24,106 bases of DNA, taken from positions 1-24,106 of the forward strand of contig DBTA01000002.1 in the NCBI GenBank assembly GCA_002306815.1, given 5' to 3'. Shown here one piece after another: positions 1 to 7,617 of the stretch (positions are counted from its first letter, which is position 1; each line of letters starts with the position of its first letter). The notes beneath the pieces are model-generated. The model saw only the letters and a list, made by a program, of their open reading frames with translations, was not told the origin of the DNA and made no database searches. The DNA comes from Dehalococcoidia bacterium UBA1328 (GTDB lineage: Bacteria > Chloroflexota > Dehalococcoidia > Lucifugimonadales > Lucifugimonadaceae). The position numbers and the translations under genes were made by a program.

Positions 1-789
1 ATGAAGGATCATCCTTACAACTTCCGGATCATCAAACAGGCCGTTTCGTTCCATGGCGGCATGCAGAACGTCGAAGATTTTTACTACGGAAAACCTGTTA
101 GCACGATGCGCTACCCCAACCGCGGAGTAATCACCGCCAAGGGCTTCAAGTACATGATGGCCCGCATCGAGGCGATGCTTGATGTACTGGGAGACGATGT
201 CGGACTGGCTCTTGATTGTGGTCCCGGAATGACGGTTCAGGACGCTTTGAAGCTTGGCAAAGAACTCGAAGGCTCGAACATCATGTGGCTCGAAGACATG
301 ATTACAGGCGACTACACCCCATGGGTTCTCGCCGACCTCTACACACAGGTGACTCCGTACACATCAACTCCGATCCACACCGGCGAGCAAATATACCTTC
401 GGCAGAATTTCGTTGAGTTGATCGAGAGAAACGCGGTAAACGTTCTTGGACCAGATGTTGCTGACGTCGGCGGAATTGCCGAGATGAAGTTCATCGCTGA
501 ATACGCTGATCTTCATGGGATCCAGTTTGCTCCTCATGGCATTTTCGATGGGCTAATTGGGCTTGCTGCCCAGGTACATCTTGCGGCCGTGCTTCCGGAC
601 AACTTCATTGCGTTCGAACTGCCAAAAGCGGATCCTGAATGGTGGTTCGACATCATGGAAGGCGAGACGTTCCCGGTTGAGGAAAGTCATATTCAGGTTG
701 CTGACTCACCTGGATTAGGTGTTTCGTTCATCCCCAAAGAAGCTAAAAAGTACCTCCGAGAAGAGGACGCTGATTTCTTCGACGATTAG
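1..789 (+). CDS. Enolase-superfamily (mandelate racemase type) sugar-acid dehydratase, 5'-truncated by the window edge
   Basis: The visible 262 residues are the C-terminal two thirds of an enolase-superfamily protein. The ATG at base 1 is not the true start: the downstream paralogue has about 135 further residues (capping domain) before the matching point, so the gene begins upstream of the window. The barrel shows the three Mg2+ ligands D72 (LALDCGPG), E98 (MWLEDM) and E129 (HTGEQIY). It also has the general-base pair D152 (GPD) and H179 (APHG), and a Lys at residue 12 (IIKQ). By family knowledge these enzymes abstract a proton alpha to a carboxylate, usually dehydrating a sugar acid; the exact substrate cannot be read. 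It is closely similar to the loci at 897 and 3484, so it is one of a tandem paralogue set. A hairpin follows 37 bases after the stop. Confidence 0.9.
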   Translation: MKDHPYNFRIIKQAVSFHGGMQNVEDFYYGKPVSTMRYPNRGVITAKGFKYMMARIEAMLDVLGDDVGLALDCGPGMTVQDALKLGKELEGSNIMWLEDMITGDYTPWVLADLYTQVTPYTSTPIHTGEQIYLRQNFVELIERNAVNVLGPDVADVGGIAEMKFIAEYADLHGIQFAPHGIFDGLIGLAAQVHLAAVLPDNFIAFELPKADPEWWFDIMEGETFPVEESHIQVADSPGLGVSFIPKEAKKYLREEDADFFDD

Positions 790-825
790 TCGAACAGTCG
801 CTACTGTGCCCGTTGTCGGGATGTC

Positions 826-848
826 TTCTACGCGTCGCAGGCGTAGAA
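826..848 (+). terminator. Hairpin after the first enolase-superfamily gene, weak terminator
   Basis: An 8-bp perfect inverted repeat (TTCTACGC / GCGTAGAA) encloses a 7-base loop and is followed by only three T. It lies between the stop at 789 and the next gene start at 897. It could end the upstream transcript, but the short T run makes this uncertain. Confidence 0.4.
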
Positions 849-896
849 TTTCGCCGGAATGATTGAATGGCGGTCGAAAAACGGCCTGGAGCTAGC

Positions 897-2096
897 ATGA
901 AAATTACAGACGTAAAAGTCGCAACGATTGGCGACCACCCAGTAGTACGAGTGGTTACAGACGAAGGAATCGACGGAATTGGTGGCGCAGAGTCGCCAAG
1001 AAATCAACCTTTCTTCAAGCCACAAATCGAGTACTACAAGAACATGATTGTGGGACTAGATCCTACAGATGTTGAACGCGTACTGCTTCACATCCGACGT
1101 GTCGGTGGATTCAAGCCCTGGGGTTCGGGTGTCAGCGCCATCGAAATCGCCCTTTGGGATATTGCTGGTAAGGCTCTAAACGCACCGGTGTACAAGCTAC
1201 TCGGTGGCAAGATTCGAGACAAGGTTCGGGTCTACAACGGCAACTATCGAAAAGGGTTTGAAGGTTATACACCGGAAGCTTTCGCCGAAAACATGCGATG
1301 GATGAAAGAGCTTCCGCAAAACTTCTCCATCATCAAGCAAGGAATTGCCTTCCACGGCTCTCCAATGCTCAAGCACATGCCCGACTTCCAGTACGGCGAG
1401 TACGTCGAAGCCGATAAATACGGCAACCGTGGAGTCCTGACCGACAAGGGATTCAACATCACTGTCGAGGCAGTGATTGCCATGAAAGAAGTGTTGGGCG
1501 ATGAAGTGGGTCTCGCGCTCGATTGTGGACCCGGGCTTACTGCTTCGGACACGCTTCGGCTCGCGCAGGCTCTTGAGCCTTACCATCTCATGTGGATGGA
1601 AGACACGATCACCGGTGACTACACGCCGTACGTCCACCCTGAGTACTTCTTGCAGGTAACTCCTTACACGTCCACACCTATCCACACGGGTGAGCAGATA
1701 TACCTTCGACACGGATTCAAGGACTTGATCGAACAGCACGCGGTAGACGTCGTTGGACCGGACCCGATGGACGTCGGTGGAATTTCCGAGTTGAAGTGGA
1801 TCGCCGAGTTTGCCGATCTGCACAACATCCAAATGGCTCCGCATGGAACAGTTGATGGACTGATCGGTCTAGCTGCTCATGTTCATGTCGGTGCTGCGCT
1901 GCCGCAGAACTTCATTGCGTTCGAACTGCCAAGCGGTAAACCCGAGTGGTGGTGGGACATCCTTGATGGTATGGATGCATACAAGGTGACTGACAGCCAC
2001 ATCCCTGTGAACGACAATCCTGGGCTTGGTATCAGCTTCCGAGTCGACGAGGCAAAGCAATACCTCAAAGAAGAAGATCAAGACTTCTTCGATTAG
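897..2096 (+). CDS. Enolase-superfamily (mandelate racemase type) sugar-acid dehydratase, complete
   Basis: A 399-residue protein, normal for the family. Residues about 1-125 are the capping domain and about 140-360 the beta/alpha barrel. Mg2+ ligands are D209, E235 and E266; D289 and H316 form the expected Asp-His dyad. K147 (IIKQG) matches the first Lys of the mandelate racemase KxK motif, but the second Lys is Gly, so chemistry and stereospecificity may differ from classical mandelate racemase. The ATG at 897 is preferred over an in-frame ATG at 867: GGAG lies 5 bases upstream, and the start MKITDVKV matches the 7618-8805 gene (MKITDVQV). It probably dehydrates or epimerises a sugar acid. 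It lies 107 bases after a close paralogue, with a hairpin between them, and a strong hairpin follows its stop. The substrate is unknown. Confidence 0.92.
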   Translation: MKITDVKVATIGDHPVVRVVTDEGIDGIGGAESPRNQPFFKPQIEYYKNMIVGLDPTDVERVLLHIRRVGGFKPWGSGVSAIEIALWDIAGKALNAPVYKLLGGKIRDKVRVYNGNYRKGFEGYTPEAFAENMRWMKELPQNFSIIKQGIAFHGSPMLKHMPDFQYGEYVEADKYGNRGVLTDKGFNITVEAVIAMKEVLGDEVGLALDCGPGLTASDTLRLAQALEPYHLMWMEDTITGDYTPYVHPEYFLQVTPYTSTPIHTGEQIYLRHGFKDLIEQHAVDVVGPDPMDVGGISELKWIAEFADLHNIQMAPHGTVDGLIGLAAHVHVGAALPQNFIAFELPSGKPEWWWDILDGMDAYKVTDSHIPVNDNPGLGISFRVDEAKQYLKEEDQDFFD

Positions 2097-2105
2097 GCAG
2101 CATCC

Positions 2106-2136
2106 AATCCCCTCTCCCTCGTAGGGAGAGGGGATT
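2106..2136. repeat. Perfect 14-bp-stem hairpin (CT-rich/AG-rich palindrome)
   Basis: AATCCCCTCTCCCT pairs perfectly with AGGGAGAGGGGATT across a CGT loop, ten bases after the enolase-superfamily stop. No T-run follows on either strand. It may stop or protect mRNA ends from the converging genes, or be a copy of a dispersed palindromic repeat. Only this one copy is visible here. Confidence 0.6.
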
Positions 2137-2230
2137 AGTTGTGGGTCTCTCGTTTAGCCACGGTATTACAGACAGCAGTGCCAGTGCACGTCTTACGCGT
2201 CTTAGCCCGCCGAACGCCACCCGTCCGAAG

Positions 2231-2256
2231 GTCCCTCCAGCAAGGTAGGGACGTTT
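2231..2256 (+). terminator. Short hairpin with GTTTT tail, possible terminator
   Basis: GTCCCT (2231-2236) pairs with AGGGAC (2247-2252) and is followed by GTTTT. It lies between two convergent genes. The stem is only 6 bp and the tail short, so this is a weak call. The rest of 2137-2297 shows nothing else clear. Confidence 0.25.
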
Positions 2257-2297
2257 TGAAACCCCCAGCTTCTAACTTTCTGTCCTGGAGTGGGGAC

Positions 2298-3287
2298 TCA
2301 GGCTTTCAAACGTGCGGTGCATGAAATGTAGGTTTCGTTCACGCAGTACGGCGGCCAATCACCCGCAATCCCTGCAAGAACGTTCTCTACGCACATCATC
2401 GCCATCTTCATTCGAGTGTCGTACGTTGCGCTGGCGACGTGAGGCATGATCAAACAGTTGTCGAGGGTCAAGAGAGGGTGATCGGCAGGAATCGGCTCCG
2501 GTACGGTCACATCGAGCGCTGCGCCGGCGATTTCTCCTGCAACCAACGCTTCGTAGAGAGCATCCTGATCGACGACCGGTCCCCGCGTCGTGTTGATCAG
2601 AATCGCTGACTTTTTCATGAGCTTGAACTGGTCGATGCTCATCATGTTTGTGGTTTCAGGAGTCAGCGGGTTGTGAAGAGAAACAAAATCCGACCGCTCA
2701 AGAATTTCTTCGAGTGAATCTACATAAGTTGCGCCGAACTCCTCATCCCTACGATTTCGGTTGTAGTAGAGAACGTTCATGTTGAATCCAGCTGCGCGTT
2801 TTGCCATCTCGGACCCGATGTTGCCCATGCCGACAATTCCTAGTGTCTTGTGGTGAATATCGCTCGCCAGTAGACCGAGCGGGTCGAAATCGCCCCATTC
2901 ACCACGTTTGACCATCGCTGGTAGGCCGTAAGTCCTTCGCGCCATCGAAGCGAGCAGAGCAAACGCTTCATCCGCCGTGCTTTCCGAGAGGATCCCCGGT
3001 GTGTTGCACACGGCTATTCCGCGTTCGTTGGCAGCGTTTACATCGATGTTGTCGTAGCCGACTCCGAACTCTGAAATAACCTTCAAGTTCGGTGCTGCGT
3101 CCATCACCTCGTCATTCACCTGGTTCGTGATGTGAGCGTACAAGCCATCTACATCCGCAACTGCATCGATCAGATCCTGATGAGAAGGAGCATCTTCTCC
3201 GTCCCAGATAACCACTTCTGCCCCGCTGGCACGCAAAGCTTCGGCGGCTTCAGAAAATGTACGACGCGTAACGAGGATTTTTGGCAT
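2298..3287 (-). CDS. D-isomer-specific 2-hydroxyacid dehydrogenase (glyoxylate/hydroxypyruvate reductase-like)
   Basis: 329 residues, the usual length. The substrate-binding lobe includes EFGVGYDNID at about 73-82. The nucleotide-binding Rossmann motif is G153-M-G155-N-I-G158. The catalytic set is R235 (NTTRG), E264 (VPEP) and H283 (MPHVASAT). The segment after the second Rossmann strand is basic (YYNRNRR, 174-180) rather than acidic, which in this family often goes with NADP(H) use and with glyoxylate/hydroxypyruvate reductases; this is inference. The likely reaction is reversible reduction of a 2-keto acid to a D-2-hydroxy acid in the cytosol. It faces the enolase-superfamily pair head-on and is divergent from the broken paralogue at 3484 across a 196-bp gap. 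The Shine-Dalgarno is weak (GAAGTG). A second, less similar family member lies at 21943. Confidence 0.93.
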   Translation of the reverse strand: MPKILVTRRTFSEAAEALRASGAEVVIWDGEDAPSHQDLIDAVADVDGLYAHITNQVNDEVMDAAPNLKVISEFGVGYDNIDVNAANERGIAVCNTPGILSESTADEAFALLASMARRTYGLPAMVKRGEWGDFDPLGLLASDIHHKTLGIVGMGNIGSEMAKRAAGFNMNVLYYNRNRRDEEFGATYVDSLEEILERSDFVSLHNPLTPETTNMMSIDQFKLMKKSAILINTTRGPVVDQDALYEALVAGEIAGAALDVTVPEPIPADHPLLTLDNCLIMPHVASATYDTRMKMAMMCVENVLAGIAGDWPPYCVNETYISCTARLKA

Positions 3288-3483
3288 GATTTCACTTCAA
3301 ACTAAACAGATGGGATCGACAGGCTGCAACTATGCAATCAGATTGGGAGTCTCGCAAGTCCCTGATGATCGACTGCTCGCATATTTGTCCCCGAAAAGAT
3401 ATGGCTGGACAACCGGTTTACAGCTGTCGTACTAAAGTAATTTCCACCACGAACAATCATCGCCATACACGAGGGTTTATCGA

Positions 3484-4675
3484 TTGAATATCAGAGATCT
3501 AAAAGTCGCCATTATTAGCGATGCTCCTGTTGTACGTGTCACAACAGATGAAGGTATCGACGGTGTGGGAGCCGGCGAGACTTTCAAGCCGTATCTCAAG
3601 CCACTGGTTGAGTTCTATCGTGACATGATCGTTGGTAAAGACCCAACTGACGTCGAACGCGTAATGCTCGGAATCAGACGACTGGGTTCTTTCAAACCGT
3701 GGGGTACTGCGGTCAGCATGATCGAGATGGCTCTCTGGGACATTGCAGGTAAGTCTGCCAACTTACCCGTATACAAACTTCTGGGCGGGAAAGTGCGAGA
3801 TAGGGTTCAGGTTTACAACGGCAACGTCCGATACAAACGTGCTGGCGAAGAACCCGAGCATTTCGCTGCCGATATGCAGAAGATGAAGGATCACTCTTAC
3901 AACTTCTCAATTATCAAGCAACCTGTTTCGTTCCATGGGGGAATGCACAACAGAGAAGGTTTCTATTACTGAACCCCTGTACCTAATCGTCGCTACCCCA
4001 ACCGTGGAACGATCACTGGCAAGGGATTCAACTATCTGCTCGCTTGTATCAGGGCGATGCAGGATGTTCTCGGCGATGGGGTAGGTCTAGCGCTCGATTG
4101 CGGTCCGGGTATGACTGTCCCAGACGCGTTGAAGCTAGCTAAAGAACTTGAAGGGTCGAATATCCTCTGGCTCGAAGATATGGTGATTGGCAATTACCAT
4201 CCGTACGTGCTTGCTGATCAGTACACGCAAATCACGCCTTACACATCAACACCGATTCATACTGGCGAACAGATTTATCTTCGCCAAAATTTTGTCGAAT
4301 TAATTGAACGGAACGGTGTCAACGTACTCGGTCCTGATGTCGCCGATGTTGGTGGTCTTGCTGAGATGAAGTTCATCGCTGAATACGCTGATCTGCACGG
4401 CATACAGTTCGCACCCCACGGAACTTTGCGCGGCTTGATCGGTATTGCAGTACAAACTCAAATGGCTGCTGTTTTGCCGGACAACTTCATCGCATTCGAA
4501 CTTCCGACACCGCATCCGGTGTAGGTGACTCGACATTATGGAGGGTGGCAAGCAGTTCGCTGTGACAGACAGTCACATAACCGTGCCGGATGCACCAGGA
4601 CTAGGCGTCTCGTTCATCCCGGAAGAAGCAAAAAGATATTTGCGGGACGAAGACGCAGGCTTTTTCGAAAACTAA
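3484..4675 (+). pseudogene. Third tandem enolase-superfamily paralogue, inactivated by a nonsense codon and a frameshift
   Basis: It starts at TTG (3484) with GAGGG eight bases upstream and runs in frame for 162 codons to a TGA at 3970-3972, in the context FYY-stop-TPV. The paralogue at base 1 has FYYGKPV there, so one GGA-to-TGA change explains the stop. The same frame continues to a TAG at 4522-4524. The homologous tail resumes one frame over, from about 4532 (DIMEGG) to TAA at 4673-4675. The broken segment, where PEWWFDIM is expected, is one base longer than in the paralogue. D-E-E metal ligands and APHG remain, but nearby residues have drifted: GDY became GNY, and the Asp after APHG (FDG/VDG) became Arg. 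Two independent lesions plus drift point to a real pseudogene, though assembly error for one lesion cannot be excluded. Confidence 0.88.
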
Positions 4676-4702
4676 AACGTAATCCGTGCGACAAATTTGG
4701 AA

Positions 4703-4788
4703 TGGTGGGGAAGGTGGGAGTCGAACCCACACGTCGATTAAGACACATGCTCCTAAGGCATGCGCGTCTGCCATTTCGCCACTCCCCC
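4703..4788 (-). tRNA. tRNA-Leu (anticodon UAG)
   Basis: On the minus strand the 5' acceptor strand GGGGGAG pairs with CTTCCCC (one G-U). The anticodon stem CATGC/GCATG holds the loop CTTAGGA, giving anticodon TAG, which reads CUA leucine codons. A long variable arm marks a class II tRNA. The T arm GTGGGTTCGACTCCCAC is intact, and the 3' CCA is encoded (4703-4705). It lies 27 bases beyond the enolase pseudogene tail and 59 bases from the aldo/keto reductase stop. Confidence 0.95.
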
Positions 4789-4820
4789 ACCGGGCGAGTT
4801 GCTCATCTCGAACAACATTA

Positions 4821-4826
4821 ATTGTA
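4821..4826 (-). promoter_or_regulatory. Candidate -10 element for the tRNA-Leu gene
   Basis: TACAAT on the minus strand lies 32 bases upstream of the mature tRNA 5' end, in the gap before the aldo/keto reductase stop. No convincing -35 box is seen at 17 bp. Confidence 0.25.
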
Positions 4827-4847
4827 GGCAGTAAAACCCGCTTCAGG

Positions 4848-5777
4848 CTAGCCCTGTTGCTCCCATCCGTCGGCGAGTTTGTCCCAGCGTGCGTGAAGGT
4901 CGGCAACGGTCGCAGCTGAAACATCCAACGGAGACGAAACCATGTCGAGGTTCGAACGCATGTGGTGAGGTCGTTGGGTTCCCACGATAGTCACATCAAC
5001 TTCGGGATGAGCAAACGTAAAACCTAGTGCCAGGCGGATTCGATCTTCAGGTTCGTCAGCGAGAGGCCCATTCTCAGCCATCACGCCAGCTCGCCGCGTG
5101 TACTCCATGGTGTATTCCGGGATGTGCGCGTATGGCCGCGGATCAGCAGGCGCACCCCACACGGCGTTCCCGATCGGTCGTTTGATTATCAGTCCCATAT
5201 CGCGCTCTTCGACATCGGCGAACAAGTTTTTACGTGCGCCCTGATCAACCAGGTTGAAGCTGGTTTGCAACGTGTCGAAGAGACCGCTGGTCACTGCCCA
5301 TTTGGCGTTTTCGTTATCGCCGCTGTAGCCGATGAACCTTGTTTTACCGGCTGCACGGGCATCCTGTAGACCTCGGATCACATCGCCTCGCTCAAGTACA
5401 TCAACGGTGCACGAGTGCAGCTGCACCAGGTCGACGTGATCGGTCTTCATGAGTTTCAGCGACCGGTCGATGGATTCAATGATCAGATCGTAGGTCCAGT
5501 CCTCACCCTCACCACGTGGCAAGTAGTGCCCTGCCTTGGTAGAGAGCACGAACTCATCTCGTCGATCCGATGCCACAAGACCGATCAGATCTTCGCTGAT
5601 GCCGTAGCAAGCAGCGGTGTCGAGAAAATTCACGCCATTGTCGAGAGCTTCATTGATCACCTCGCGAGCCTGGCCAACGTCAGCCATTTCCAGGTTGAAA
5701 CCGACTTCGGATAATCCGATGCCAAGTCGACCGACGTCGAGATCGGTTTTACCGAGTCGTTTTCGTTCCATCGCCAT
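4848..5777 (-). CDS. Aldo/keto reductase
   Basis: 309 residues forming a single (beta/alpha)8 barrel, the normal size. The catalytic tetrad is visible: D53 (FLDTAACYG), Y58, K81 (STKAGHY) and H121 (VQLHSC). By family knowledge such enzymes interconvert a carbonyl and an alcohol with NAD(P)H; members near sugar-acid genes often act as sugar dehydrogenases giving lactones (compare L-galactose dehydrogenase). Here that role is inferred from context. The start MAMERKRLGKTDL is placed at the ATG at 5777. An ATG two codons later would also fit, and neither has a strong Shine-Dalgarno. The gene is divergent from the sulfatase; the 164-bp gap holds a palindrome at 5843-5857 that could be a shared operator. 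Confidence 0.93.
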   Translation of the reverse strand: MAMERKRLGKTDLDVGRLGIGLSEVGFNLEMADVGQAREVINEALDNGVNFLDTAACYGISEDLIGLVASDRRDEFVLSTKAGHYLPRGEGEDWTYDLIIESIDRSLKLMKTDHVDLVQLHSCTVDVLERGDVIRGLQDARAAGKTRFIGYSGDNENAKWAVTSGLFDTLQTSFNLVDQGARKNLFADVEERDMGLIIKRPIGNAVWGAPADPRPYAHIPEYTMEYTRRAGVMAENGPLADEPEDRIRLALGFTFAHPEVDVTIVGTQRPHHMRSNLDMVSSPLDVSAATVADLHARWDKLADGWEQQG

Positions 5778-5842
5778 GAGTTGGAGTCTTTCGAGAATTG
5801 GCTGTTACAAGTTGTTGGTCTAAACAATACCCGCTTGTCGTC

Positions 5843-5857
5843 TGTACCCGAGGTACA
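5843..5857. promoter_or_regulatory. 15-bp palindrome between divergent AKR and sulfatase genes, candidate operator
   Basis: TGTACC-CGA-GGTACA is a perfect 6-bp inverted repeat with a 3-base centre. It lies near the middle of the divergent gap, where one dimeric regulator could control both genes. No regulator gene is visible in the window. Confidence 0.35.
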
Positions 5858-5941
5858 CAAGACGCTTCGTCGGGTGGTAATTGATACATTTCGCCTTATA
5901 TATCGACACATGCACACAACACGAAGCGGAGTGAACCAAAC

Positions 5942-7357
5942 TTGAGTGGTCCAAATATTGTTCTAATGGTCGCCGATGACATGGGCTACGGCGATTTTGG
6001 TCTGTACTCAGAGGGTCGAGTTCATACGCCAGCGCTGGACGAGCTCGCCTCCGAAGGGATTCGCCTCACACAGCACTATGCTGGATCCGCGGTTTGTTCA
6101 CCTTCGAGAGCAGCTTTACTGACGGGACGCTACCCGATTCGGAGTGGCGCCGTGACACCTCAAGAAGTGCTCGGCAACGATCGTATTGCACTTGGTGAAT
6201 CGACCATCGCTGACTCATTCAAAGCCGCTGGATATGCCACCGGGATGGTCGGTAAGTGGCACAACGGCGCGCTGGATCCGAGGTTTCATCCGAACGCTCG
6301 CGGTTTCGACGAGTTCGCCGGGTTCCGCGGTGGTTGGGCGGACTACTACAAGTGGAACCTCGATCGAAACGGCGTACTGGAAAAATCAGATGGGCGTTAT
6401 TTGACAGATGTGCTTGCGGACGAAGCTGCGAGCTTTATTGATCGCCACAAATCAGAGCCGTTCTTCTTGATGGTTACGTGGAACGCGCCACATTCTCCGC
6501 TTCAAGCACCGGAGGATGTGACACAGAGATACATCGAGGCGGGTTTCAATCGTGGTACTGCATTGATCTACGCAATGATCGAAGTGATGGACCTCGGAAT
6601 TGGCAAGGTACGAGAAGCACTGCGAAACGCAGGCATCGAAGACGATACGCTGCTCATGTTCACAAGCGACAACGGTCCTGCGTTCCGACACCGCCCGGAT
6701 CAGATACCAGAAGGCGTACTACTTAAAGAAATGCGATTCAATAACGGATTCGCCGGAGCTAAGGGCACTGTGTACGAAGGCGGTATCCGTGTGCCAATGA
6801 TCGCCCGGTGGGCGAACGGACTTCCGCATGATGTTGAGGTCGACGATCAGATTTGTTTCATCGATTGGTTGCCGACGTTGCTTTCATTTGCAGGTGCGGG
6901 ACGCGTAGGTGAAAAACCGCTCGATGGCACTGACATTGGTTCTGTCCTAAGAGGCGGTTCCCCGCAATCGCAACCGCGTCGATTCTGGCAGTGGAACGTA
7001 GATTCGCCAATTGGTGAGACCAACGCAGCGATGAGAGACGGCAAGTGGAAGCTGGTTCGCCCTGCCCTCGATATCGCTTATGCGTCTGAAGCCGACAAAA
7101 AGCTGAACGATGACTATACAGCGATGGATATTGAGTACAAATACCACCCGGAGAACGTGATTGAAATCTTCGACTGGCCAGAACCAAAAAAGATCGTGCC
7201 TGAGCCCCCTGTGCCGGAGTTATTTGATCTTTCAGTGGATCCGGGTGAAGAAAACAATATTGCGTCCAAGAACCCGGAAATAGCGAGTCGAATGCTTGCC
7301 GAACTCGAAACCTGGTTTGAAGAAGTCGAATCCGAACGCCGGGCGATAGTTCAGTAG
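5942..7357 (+). CDS. Type I (formylglycine-dependent) sulfatase
   Basis: 471 residues, starting at TTG just before the first beta strand (GPNIVLMVADD). The later ATG at residue 9 would remove that strand. The sulfatase signature C52-S-P-S-R56 marks the cysteine that a formylglycine-generating enzyme converts to formylglycine. D12 and D13, the GKWHNG box (family form usually GKWHLG), the NAPH box and TSDNG supply the expected metal and sulfate ligands. The likely role is hydrolysis of a sulfate ester on a sugar or polysaccharide fragment. No signal peptide or lipobox lies before the domain, and the upstream frame meets no other start, so a cytosolic enzyme acting on imported small sulfated sugars is likely. 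No sulfatase-maturing gene is in the window. It is divergent from the AKR; a short hairpin follows the stop. Confidence 0.94.
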   Translation: MSGPNIVLMVADDMGYGDFGLYSEGRVHTPALDELASEGIRLTQHYAGSAVCSPSRAALLTGRYPIRSGAVTPQEVLGNDRIALGESTIADSFKAAGYATGMVGKWHNGALDPRFHPNARGFDEFAGFRGGWADYYKWNLDRNGVLEKSDGRYLTDVLADEAASFIDRHKSEPFFLMVTWNAPHSPLQAPEDVTQRYIEAGFNRGTALIYAMIEVMDLGIGKVREALRNAGIEDDTLLMFTSDNGPAFRHRPDQIPEGVLLKEMRFNNGFAGAKGTVYEGGIRVPMIARWANGLPHDVEVDDQICFIDWLPTLLSFAGAGRVGEKPLDGTDIGSVLRGGSPQSQPRRFWQWNVDSPIGETNAAMRDGKWKLVRPALDIAYASEADKKLNDDYTAMDIEYKYHPENVIEIFDWPEPKKIVPEPPVPELFDLSVDPGEENNIASKNPEIASRMLAELETWFEEVESERRAIVQ

Positions 7358-7377
7358 CTCGTGTCCTAGGCCACGAG
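7358..7377 (+). terminator. Short hairpin immediately after the sulfatase stop
   Basis: CTCGTG (7358-7363) pairs with CACGAG (7372-7377) around an 8-base loop, directly after the TAG. No T-run follows, so termination is doubtful. Confidence 0.3.
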
Positions 7378-7430
7378 TTCACTATTCGTCGACCTGAGAT
7401 GTCGCGGCGTCAACACTGAAAGCCCCACAG

Positions 7431-7561
7431 TGTCATTCTGAACTAGATTCAGGATATCGTTCAATCTCCCAGCACGACCAACCTACAGACTAGTCGTACT
7501 TCCCCAACAGATGAATATTAGTTGATGTGGAGCGATATTCTGAATCTAGTTCAGAATGACA
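7431..7561. mobile_element. 131-bp MITE-like element with 29-bp terminal inverted repeats
   Basis: The left arm (7431-7459) begins TGTCATTCTGAACTAG and the right arm (7533-7561) ends CTAGTTCAGAATGACA. They are reverse complements over 29 bases with one mismatch; the outer 22 are perfect. The 73-bp interior has no coding capacity. The ends resemble the TGTCATTCTGA family of short palindromic repeats I recall from many bacterial genomes (established knowledge, not checked here). No clear target-site duplication is seen. It lies between the sulfatase and the convergent dehydratase operon, so it could also act as a long terminator hairpin. Confidence 0.75.
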
Positions 7562-7617
7562 GACAAGCGCAGACAACGAGTGATCGCATCCAACTCTACT
7601 CGTTCCGCGTATCAGCA

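Noticed and set aside
867..897. Earlier in-frame ATG for the second enolase-superfamily gene
   Set aside because: The first ten residues have no counterpart in relatives, and the GGAG site sits correctly for the ATG at 897.
1197..1844. 215-codon open frame on the minus strand inside the second enolase-superfamily gene
   Set aside because: It mirrors the codon pattern of the well-supported gene on the plus strand and shows no domain of its own.
4676..4790. tRNA-Leu as a phage or island attachment site
   Set aside because: No integrase gene and no repeated tRNA 3' end are seen in the window.
6858..7382. 174-codon minus-strand frame antisense to the sulfatase
   Set aside because: It is a shadow of the sulfatase frame, with no motif and low-complexity Arg/Ser-rich content.
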